The notes beneath the pieces were generated by a model. That model ran no database searches, was not told the origin of the DNA, and was given only the letters and a program-made list of their open reading frames with translations. The translations under genes and the position numbers were made by a program. A DNA stretch of 7,250 nucleotides, taken from the NCBI GenBank assembly GCA_910589395.1, contig CAJUTL010000068.1:1-7250 (forward strand), given 5' to 3'. How positions within the stretch are numbered: position 1 is the first letter of the stretch; each line of letters opens with the position of its first letter. This document shows, in pieces, positions 1 through 4,469 of the stretch. The DNA comes from an uncultured Oscillospiraceae bacterium (GTDB lineage Bacteria > Bacillota_A > Clostridia > Oscillospirales > Acutalibacteraceae).

Positions 1-90
1 GTTCTCCACTGGAGACCTTCCCCCCACCGGGACGCGCTCACCCCTGAAAGGGGAGGTGGCGGCCGATAAGGCCGTCGGAGAGGTTTCAGC
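1..90. repeat. Intergenic cluster of short palindromes
   Basis: Three short inverted repeats sit side by side: TCTCCA/TGGAGA (3-8 and 10-15), CCCCT/AGGGG (41-45 and 49-53) and CGGCC/GGCCG (60-64 and 70-74). On the minus strand the stretch reads as an 'AACCTCTCC ... CACCTCCCCTTTCAGGGG' type block, a style of repeat I associate with spacers in gut Clostridia; that association is from memory. No open reading frame with a ribosome binding site is visible. It probably continues to the left of the window. Its function is unknown: it could be a dispersed palindromic element or structured RNA downstream of the 276-1328 gene. Confidence 0.5.
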
Positions 91-93
91 TCG

Positions 94-113
94 CTGCTAA
101 ATTAATTTGGCGG
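94..113 (-). repeat. Repeat core copy 1 (AAATT..ATTTAGCAG)
   Basis: Read on the minus strand this is CCGCCAAATTAATTTAGCAG. It is the most diverged and shortest of five related ~20-base cores (others at 212-231, 1518-1537, 1783-1802 and 7156-7176), having lost bases in its centre. It lies in a spacer and encodes nothing visible. Confidence 0.4.
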
Positions 114-134
114 TTTGCTCTGACGCAAACGTAG

Positions 135-154
135 GGGAGCGGCTTGCCGCTCCC
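135..154. repeat. Perfect 9-bp stem-loop, GGGAGCGGC/GCCGCTCCC
   Basis: Positions 135-143 (GGGAGCGGC) pair perfectly with 146-154 (GCCGCTCCC) around a two-base TT centre. It is preceded by GTAGG and followed by GCCTTATAA. A second block on the opposite strand, ending CCCTAC at 187-192, mirrors the GTAGGG at 131-136, so the hairpin may be one half of a larger inverted unit (131-192). Neither strand has a T-run directly after the stem, so I do not call it an intrinsic terminator, although it lies about 120 bases downstream of the 276-1328 gene on that gene's strand and might act as a weak transcript end. Confidence 0.6.
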
Positions 155-211
155 GCCTTATAATTGGCATAAACCCTCTGGACGGTCCCTACAGTATGTT
201 GCCTTTTCCTA

Positions 212-281
212 CTGCTAAACTACAATTTGCCGCTCTATCCTTGCCCTTTCCTGCTCATTGCTAATTCCTCATTGCTTAATA
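212..281 (-). repeat. Intergenic repeat, copy A (core plus GCTCATTG words)
   Basis: The core at 212-231 reads GGCAAATTGTAGTTTAGCAG on the minus strand. It is followed on the plus strand by a TTGCCCTTTCCTGCTCATTG block and a second CTCATTGCTTAA word. The same order of words (core, then T/CGCCCTT, then TGCTCATT) is seen at 1783-1826 in the same orientation and at 7113-7176 in the opposite orientation. The right edge overlaps the stop codon of the 276-1328 gene, so this repeat abuts, and perhaps supplies, the gene's end. Non-coding; function unknown. Confidence 0.6.
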
Positions 282-1328
282 TGCCTTCCCCTGAAACCTC
301 TCCGGGGACTTTCCAAAGTTTACCTCCCTTACGGCCCGCAGGATCTCCTCCCGGCGGGCTTCCGGGTTTGGCAAGTCGCACACCACGTCGTTCAGGTCGT
401 AGGGGCCGTTTCGGAAATGGCCCACCACCACGCCGTGGAATTCTCCATCGATCAGAAGATATTGCAAGGGCTCGTGATCGTAGGGAAGCTGTTCATACAG
501 GGGAAGGAATTTTTCCTTTACTGCGGGCTCGTTGGCCTTATACAGAAAATCGTTTCGGTGGATGGCGTATACAAAGTGAAGGGGAACGGGCTGATGGGCT
601 TCCAGGAGAGCAAGATCCTCCCGCAGAAGGAACATGCCCTCCGCTTCCGCGAAAACCCCTTCCGCCGCAAGCTCCTCCGCCGCCTTGCGAAGCTCCTTTT
701 CCGGCAGTTTGTAAAACGACCTTGCCATAGCGGGAGTAAAGGCCGCCTCCCGATAGGCAAAGCGACGCAGAACCGTCTTGATAGCCTCCGGGCGGGAAAG
801 GGAAAAGCCCTCCGCCTCCGGGAACATTTCGAAAAACCGCATCCAGCCCCGATCCCATTCGCCGTCGTATTGATCTTCATAAATGAGAAAGGCCTCCTGC
901 AGGCGGTGCAGGACGGGGGTGATCTCCTTGACCAAAAGCCCCGTTTCCGCCTTGATCTGCTGAATGGTCAGAGGCCCTTCCCGGTTGATCAGGGCAAGCA
1001 AGCTTTCCTGCAATTCGGTGAGGCGGGACAGGGGCTTTTGGTACAGCGCCCAAAACAGCTCCAGGTCCTCCGGAACGATCCAGCCCAGATTGCCGCCGGA
1101 AAACCTGCCCTTGATCAGCCGGCGGTCCAGCTGCCTGCGGCGGTTGAACTCCAGGTCGTCAAAATCCGCCCGGAAGCTCAGGATAGGCGGCTGGCCAAAG
1201 CCGTTCCAATACACATTCTGCCCGGGCTGGGTGTCCCGGTAAAGCTCTAAATATTCCTCCTCCGTGGCCTTGCGGGAAAAGAACTGCCGCTCCATACGCA
1301 GAGAGTTGATTTTTTGGGGGGTTATCAT
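276..1328 (-). CDS. Winged-helix protein related to the AlkZ/YcaQ DNA glycosylase family
   Basis: A 350-residue soluble protein. From memory of the family it matches the AlkZ/YcaQ-like (HTH_42) architecture. A first winged helix lies at about residues 106-150 (QESLLALINREGPLTIQQI), and a second at about 180-237 (RRFAYREAAFTPAMARSFY region). A C-terminal beta-rich part spans about 250-318, where YAIHRNDFLYK and LLIDGEFHGVVVGHF occupy the places of the family's 'P-D-R' and 'G..VG' strands. AlkZ enzymes unhook DNA crosslinks or remove alkylated bases, using a Q-x-Q or Q-x-D motif in the N-terminal half. I cannot find a clear equivalent here, so the glycosylase reaction is not supported and DNA binding is the safer inference. 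The ATG at 1326-1328 is chosen because AAAGGAG lies nine to ten bases upstream. It stands alone on the minus strand between two repeat spacers, with no convincing promoter. It could instead be a winged-helix regulator. Confidence 0.7.
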   Translation of the reverse strand: MITPQKINSLRMERQFFSRKATEEEYLELYRDTQPGQNVYWNGFGQPPILSFRADFDDLEFNRRRQLDRRLIKGRFSGGNLGWIVPEDLELFWALYQKPLSRLTELQESLLALINREGPLTIQQIKAETGLLVKEITPVLHRLQEAFLIYEDQYDGEWDRGWMRFFEMFPEAEGFSLSRPEAIKTVLRRFAYREAAFTPAMARSFYKLPEKELRKAAEELAAEGVFAEAEGMFLLREDLALLEAHQPVPLHFVYAIHRNDFLYKANEPAVKEKFLPLYEQLPYDHEPLQYLLIDGEFHGVVVGHFRNGPYDLNDVVCDLPNPEARREEILRAVREVNFGKSPERFQGKAY

Positions 1329-1517
1329 TTGCAGCCGCTCCTTTTTTTACAGTCTGTTACAAATCATAGTATTCCTCAAAACCAGACAGCAGTATGGCGT
1401 GTTAGTTGTTAGTCGTTAGTAATCAGTTGTTTAGAAAGGGCAAGGGCGAGATCCTTCGCCTGGAAAGCGGAGTTTACTTCGCTTTTTGCGTAGCAGTGAC
1501 AAAGTGGGCAGTTAGTA

Positions 1518-1537
1518 CGACAAATTGGAATTTGCAG
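1518..1537 (+). repeat. Repeat core copy 3
   Basis: CGACAAATTGGAATTTGCAG shares AAATTGGAATTT exactly with the copy at 7156-7176 and has the same flanking CGA and GCAG. It is in the plus orientation, opposite to the copies at 94-113, 212-231 and 1783-1802. It sits inside the repeat-built spacer. Confidence 0.6.
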
Positions 1538-1620
1538 CTGCGCTGCGGGCACTCGTGAAGCCGCTTGATACGGAAAATCGGTTTCTGACCCGACCGACGG
1601 TGATCCGCCTATTTTCCTCA

Positions 1621-1737
1621 TGTCATTCTGAGGAGCATAGAAAGCTATAGCTTTCTTGACAAAGAATCTCGTTCTTTGCCTTTTTATTCAGGGAATTAAG
1701 GGCGAGATTCTTCGTCACTTCGTTCCTCAGAATGACA
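1621..1737. repeat. Inverted repeat TGTCATTCTGAGGA ... TCCTCAGAATGACA
   Basis: The outer arms are a perfect 14-base pair: TGTCATTCTGAGGA at 1621-1634 and its reverse complement at 1724-1737. Inner arms AAGAATCTCG (1662-1671) and CGAGATTCTT (1703-1712) are a perfect 10-base pair. Each half is therefore the same unit, TGTCATTCTGAGGA-variable-AAGAATCTCG, set head to head. The variable middle of the left half holds an 18-base perfect palindrome, AGAAAGCTATAGCTTTCT (1639-1656); the right half has a different, shorter insert (CACTTCGT region). From memory, units of this kind are common in spacers of gut Clostridia. Transcribed from either strand it would fold into a long hairpin. Confidence 0.75.
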
Positions 1738-1782
1738 GCGAGGGAGCTCGCCCCTCTTTAACAACGAACAGATAACAACTAG

Positions 1783-1826
1783 CTCGCTAAACTATAATTT
1801 ACTGCTTTGCCCTTCATTGCTCATTG
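1783..1826 (-). repeat. Intergenic repeat, copy B (core plus GCTCATTG word)
   Basis: The plus strand reads CTCGCTAAACTATAATTTAC (core, 1783-1802), then TGCTTTGCCCTTCATTGCTC and ATTG. This is the same word order as copy A (212-281) and, reversed, copy C (7113-7176). It lies about 60 bases beyond the cysK stop. Non-coding. Confidence 0.6.
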
Positions 1827-1884
1827 ACCGGAGCGCAAATTGCGCTTTGCCCTTCTCTAACGACTAACTACTTACAGCTAACAA

Positions 1885-2817
1885 CTATTCCCTGAACAGC
1901 TCGGTGGAAAGATAGCGGTCGCCGGTATCGGGCAGCAGGACTGCAATGGTTTTCCCCTTGTTTTCCGGGCGCTTTGCCAGCTGTATGGCGGCCCACAGCG
2001 CGGCGCCGGAGGAAATGCCGGTGAGAATGCCCTCCGCTTTGCCCAGCTCCCGCCCGGCCCAGAAGGCGTTTTCTCCGGTCACGGTAAGCACCTCGTCATA
2101 GATCCCGGTATCCAGGATCTCAGGCACAAAATTTGCGCCGATGCCCTGTAAGGGGTGAGGGCCGGCAGTTCCTCCGCTGAGTACCGGGGAATCCGCAGGC
2201 TCCACCGCCACGATTTTTATGGAGGGTTTTTTCTTCTTCAGATATCTGCCGGTTCCGGTAATGGTGCCGCCGGTGCCTACTCCGGCTACAAACAAGTCGA
2301 GCTTGCCGTCTGTGTCGCGCCAAAGCTCCGGCCCGGTGGTGGCTTCATGGGCGGCGGGATTCATGGGGGTTACAAACTGCCCGGGCAGGAAGCTGTGGGG
2401 GATCTCCTTACACAGTTCCTCCGCCCTGGCGATGGCGCCGCTCATGCCCTTCCCGCCAGGGGTGAGTTCCAGCTGGGCGCCGTAGGCCTTCATCAGCTGG
2501 CGGCGTTCCTCGCTCATGGAATCCGGCATAACGATGATGGTTCGGTACCCTCTGGCCGCCGCCACGGCGGCAAGGCCGATGCCGGTATTCCCGGAGGTGG
2601 GCTCAATAATGACGGAATCCGGCTGCAGCAGCCCCTTTTCCTCGGCATCGTCCAGCATGGCCTTTGCCACCCGGTCCTTTACCGAGCCTGCGGGGTTCAG
2701 ATATTCCAGCTTCAGCAAAAGCCTTGCCTCAAGCCCCAGCAGCCGCTCCAGATGAACAGGCTCCAGCAGAGGAGTGTTTCCAATCAACTGCTCCAGACGG
2801 GTGTAAATGTTACTCAT
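1885..2817 (-). CDS. cysK: Cysteine synthase (O-acetylserine sulfhydrylase)
   Basis: This cytoplasmic PLP enzyme makes L-cysteine from O-acetyl-L-serine and sulfide, the last step of cysteine synthesis. At 310 residues it is full length for CysK. Visible family marks are the PLP-binding lysine K47 in NPAGSVKDR, the substrate loop TSGNTG (74-79), the phosphate-binding GTGGT (181-185), HPLQGIGANF (221-230), and GISSGA (267-272), whose serine contacts the cofactor ring nitrogen. The stretch TPMNPAAHEATTGPEL (150-165) is also typical of CysK. The ATG at 2815-2817 is preceded by GGAGG with a seven-base spacing. It follows the acetyltransferase gene by 28 bases, so the two are very likely cotranscribed. 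No cysE serine acetyltransferase is in the window, and no T-box or riboswitch is seen upstream. CysM or a cystathionine beta-synthase-like enzyme is a less likely alternative. Confidence 0.96.
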   Translation of the reverse strand: MSNIYTRLEQLIGNTPLLEPVHLERLLGLEARLLLKLEYLNPAGSVKDRVAKAMLDDAEEKGLLQPDSVIIEPTSGNTGIGLAAVAAARGYRTIIVMPDSMSEERRQLMKAYGAQLELTPGGKGMSGAIARAEELCKEIPHSFLPGQFVTPMNPAAHEATTGPELWRDTDGKLDLFVAGVGTGGTITGTGRYLKKKKPSIKIVAVEPADSPVLSGGTAGPHPLQGIGANFVPEILDTGIYDEVLTVTGENAFWAGRELGKAEGILTGISSGAALWAAIQLAKRPENKGKTIAVLLPDTGDRYLSTELFRE

Positions 2818-2845
2818 GAAAAAGCCTCCGTTTCCAGATATGATT

Positions 2846-3391
2846 TCAGCTCCTGAATTCCATCAGCCAGCAGTCCCGCTTGCTGCCCTCGTGAAGCTCG
2901 TGGGCCGGGAGAAATTTGATTTTTCGAAACCCGCAGGCCTCATAGCAGCGCAGGGCCCGGAAATTGTCGGCGTGGGGGTCTAAGACCACGGCCCGGGCGC
3001 CCTCCCGGCCGGTCAGATAGTCCAGCACCAGCTTCAAAAAGCGGCGGCCGATCTTTTTATCCCAATAGGCCGGCTCCCCAATAAACTGGTCGATGCCGAA
3101 GGCAAAAAGCTCCGGGTGGGGGTACTGATATTCCTCGCACAGCTCCGGGCTCAGCCGGTAGATTTGAAGATAGCCGATGGGGAGCTCTTCATATTCTATG
3201 ATGCACCGGCGGCAGCCGGGCTCCTCCTCGTAAAAATCCCGCCGCACCCGCTCCGGGGTAAACCCGGCGTCTCTGCCCTCGTACCATTCCAGAACCGCCG
3301 GGTCCGTCATCCACTTCAGAAGGCTTCCCGCGTCCTGGTCTCGCAAAGGGCGCACAGATATAGGGCCGTTCCGCAACAAAATTTTATTCAT
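2846..3391 (-). CDS. GNAT acetyltransferase, AAC(6')-Ie-like (aminoglycoside 6'-N-acetyltransferase type)
   Basis: A 181-residue acetyl-CoA-dependent enzyme. Along its whole length it lines up, from memory, with the N-terminal acetyltransferase domain of the bifunctional AAC(6')-Ie/APH(2'') resistance enzyme. Matching blocks include LKWMTDPAVLEWYEGRD (25-41), IIEYEELPIGYLQIY (64-78), GIDQFIGEPAYW (99-110), VVLDPHADNFRALRCYEACG (135-154) and LPAHELHEGSKRDCWLMEFR (161-180). D101 in GIDQ corresponds to Asp99, the proposed active-site base of AAC(6')-Ie. The acetyl-CoA loop is WDKKIGRR (110-117), with a lysine where the consensus has a first glycine. There is no phosphotransferase domain. The ATG at 3389-3391 has AGGAAAGG upstream. 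The gene is the first of a pair with cysK (28-base gap). The family fit is strong; the true substrate is unknown and may not be an aminoglycoside. Confidence 0.85.
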   Translation of the reverse strand: MNKILLRNGPISVRPLRDQDAGSLLKWMTDPAVLEWYEGRDAGFTPERVRRDFYEEEPGCRRCIIEYEELPIGYLQIYRLSPELCEEYQYPHPELFAFGIDQFIGEPAYWDKKIGRRFLKLVLDYLTGREGARAVVLDPHADNFRALRCYEACGFRKIKFLPAHELHEGSKRDCWLMEFRS

Positions 3392-3421
3392 GGAGATCCC
3401 TTTCCTATCACAAAATGAAAG

Positions 3422-3464
3422 CGCTCTGTGGAACAGGCCACCAGGCAGCCCTTTCCACAGAGCG
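3422..3464 (-). terminator. Intrinsic terminator of the short-chain dehydrogenase gene
   Basis: CGCTCTGTGGAA (3422-3433) pairs perfectly over 12 bases with TTCCACAGAGCG (3453-3464), with a 19-base loop. On the minus strand the stem begins eight bases after the dehydrogenase stop and is followed by CTTTCATTTT, a T-rich tail. On the plus strand the tail is TTTCTATTT, but no plus-strand gene ends here. Only about 30 bases separate it from the acetyltransferase start, with no clear promoter in that gap. Confidence 0.85.
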
Positions 3465-3472
3465 TTTCTATT

Positions 3473-4234
3473 TCAAATCTCTGTAAACTGCATCAAGAAA
3501 CCATGGGGAAGAAGCTTTCCCAGCAGGTGGTAGAACTTATAGAAAAGCCCCTTGGTATATACGGTTTTTCCCCGCTTCGCGGCCCGCAGGGAGCCCACCG
3601 CTACAGCCTGGGGAGATACCCTGGGAAGCTTGTCGATCAAACGGGACTTTCCTTCCGTGACGTTTGCCACATTCCAGAAATCCGTATCCATAGGGCCGGG
3701 GCATACGGCTGTGACTTTGATGCCCCTGGGGGCAAGCTCGTTGTGCAGCGCTTTGGAAAGGGCCAGCACGTAAGCCTTGGTGGCGCTGTATACAGACATT
3801 CTGGGGGTGGGGGCAAAGGCGGCGATGGAGGAAATGTTCAGCACCAGGCTGTCGTCTAGCATATAGGGCAGGCAGACGCGCATCACGCCGGTCAGCGCCC
3901 GGCAGTTTAAGTCTACCATGCCGGTCTGCAAGGCGCAGTTGGAGGAAAAGAAATCCACTCCCTTGCCGTAGCCGGCGTTGTTGACCAGCACTTTGATCTC
4001 CGGATTGTTTTCCTTGAGAAGCTGCTCAAACAGCCGCAGACTTTCCGATTTGGAAAGATCCAGAGAGATCGCGGCAATGGTTTTATCCGGGTGCTCCTCC
4101 GCGATTTCCTTCAGAAGCTCTTTTCGGCGGGCAATGAGCCAGAAAGCGTCCACAGTGGGGTACTGGGCGATAATGGCGTTGATGTATTCCTTGCCCAGTC
4201 CGCTGGAAGCGCCGGTGATGACAGCAGTGATCAT
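3473..4234 (-). CDS. Short-chain dehydrogenase/reductase (classical SDR)
   Basis: A 253-residue NAD(P)-dependent oxidoreductase of the classical SDR family. The Rossmann cofactor motif TGASSGLG is at 7-14 and NNAG at 85-88. The catalytic tetrad reads N110, S136, Y149 and K153 (YSATK). The PG of the cofactor-binding loop is at 179-180. The basic pair R36-R37 after the second strand suggests NADPH rather than NADH. The substrate cannot be read from sequence; the general type resembles broad COG0300 (DltE-like) reductases. The C-terminal tail (about 225-253, FYKFYHLLGKLLPHGFLMQF) is hydrophobic and aromatic and may shape the substrate pocket or touch the membrane. The ATG at 4232-4234 has only a distant AAAGGA (13-base spacing), so initiation may be weak. 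A good promoter lies upstream and a strong terminator directly downstream, so it can be a single-gene transcript. Confidence 0.93.
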   Translation of the reverse strand: MITAVITGASSGLGKEYINAIIAQYPTVDAFWLIARRKELLKEIAEEHPDKTIAAISLDLSKSESLRLFEQLLKENNPEIKVLVNNAGYGKGVDFFSSNCALQTGMVDLNCRALTGVMRVCLPYMLDDSLVLNISSIAAFAPTPRMSVYSATKAYVLALSKALHNELAPRGIKVTAVCPGPMDTDFWNVANVTEGKSRLIDKLPRVSPQAVAVGSLRAAKRGKTVYTKGLFYKFYHLLGKLLPHGFLMQFTEI

Positions 4235-4309
4235 ATCCGCTCGACCGTCCTTTCTCGGCGGTCTTCCGAAAGGGAGCCGCCCTCCTTAAGCTAGGAGTTA
4301 CTTTTCTAA

Positions 4310-4338
4310 ATTTTACGCCATTTTCGGCGGTGCGTCAA
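4310..4338 (-). promoter_or_regulatory. Sigma-70-type promoter for the dehydrogenase
   Basis: On the minus strand, TTGACG (plus-strand 4333-4338) and TAAAAT (4310-4315) are separated by exactly 17 bases. Transcription should start near 4303, giving an untranslated leader of about 68 bases. The leader can form small hairpins, for example CTCCT/AGGAG at 4282-4297. Confidence 0.75.
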
Positions 4339-4344
4339 TCTTTA

Positions 4345-4373
4345 TTGTCATTTTTTCAAAACAATGCTATACT
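4345..4373 (+). promoter_or_regulatory. Extended -10 sigma-70 promoter for the rightward operon
   Basis: TTGTCA (4345-4350) and TATACT (4368-4373) are separated by exactly 17 bases, and TGC just before the -10 (4365-4367) makes it an extended -10 promoter. The start site should be near 4380, giving a leader of about 90 bases before the TTG start at 4470. Its -35 lies six bases from the -35 of the leftward promoter, so the two polymerase sites are back to back. Confidence 0.8.
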
Positions 4374-4385
4374 AGGAGCTAAGCG

Positions 4386-4450
4386 CTGGATACTGGATAC
4401 TGATATGAAAATAAGGAAGAGGGCATTTTTGAGCAAGCCCCGATATCCAG
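4386..4450 (+). promoter_or_regulatory. Leader with tandem CTGGATA words and a distal complement
   Basis: The leader of the rightward operon holds CTGGATA twice in tandem (4386-4392 and 4393-4399) and one complementary TATCCAG (4444-4450) immediately before the ribosome binding site AGGAAAGGA (4452-4460). Either upstream copy could pair with the downstream one, giving two alternative long-range hairpins next to the binding site. It matches no riboswitch class that I recognise, and a seven-base pairing may be chance. Confidence 0.3.
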
Positions 4451-4469
4451 CAGGAAAGGACGGATAAAT

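Larger units (their letters stand above)
1401..1884. repeat. Repeat-built spacer bounded by inverted TTAG-rich arms
   Basis: This is the bulk of a 556-base spacer (1329-1884) with no credible gene. The left end carries GTTAGTTGTTAGTCGTTAG (1401-1419). The right end carries CTAACGACTAAC (1857-1868), the exact reverse complement of 1408-1419, followed by CTAACAAC. Just inside both arms is a further inverted word: AGAAAGGGCAA on the left and TTTGCCCTTCTCT on the right. Between them lie a repeat core (1518-1537), a ~117-base inverted repeat (1621-1737), another core (1783-1802) and a 15-base palindrome AGCGCAAATTGCGCT (1832-1846). The inverted ends suggest a non-autonomous, MITE-like or composite element, but I see no clear target-site duplication or transposase. 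The arms reach the cysK stop. Confidence 0.5.

Noticed and set aside
135..154. Perfect GC-rich stem-loop as an intrinsic terminator
   Set aside because: Neither strand has a run of T after the stem, and no stop codon lies within about 120 bases.
258..1250. Long plus-strand reading frame of 330 codons opposite the winged-helix gene
   Set aside because: It lies wholly antisense to the 276-1328 gene, whose protein shows family motifs and a good ribosome binding site; the plus frame has low-complexity, motif-free sequence. Similar antisense frames opposite cysK (2155-2856), the dehydrogenase and the membrane protein were rejected for the same reason.
1409..1621. 70-codon minus-strand frame in the spacer (MRKIGGSPSVGSETD...)
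   Set aside because: It is formed entirely of intergenic repeat sequence, starts at the edge of the TGTCATTCTGAGGA arm, has no Shine-Dalgarno and runs into the TTAG-rich arm. I take it as a spurious translation of repeats.
2846..3391. Recently acquired resistance cassette
   Set aside because: No integron attachment site, insertion sequence or transposase is near, the base composition looks like that of the neighbours, and the gene is coupled to cysK. It looks like resident chromosomal DNA.
4405..4467. 20-codon upstream frame (ATG at 4405, TAA at 4465-4467) in the operon leader
   Set aside because: No Shine-Dalgarno lies before its ATG, and its end merely overlaps the ribosome binding site of the next gene. 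A leader peptide cannot be excluded but is not supported.
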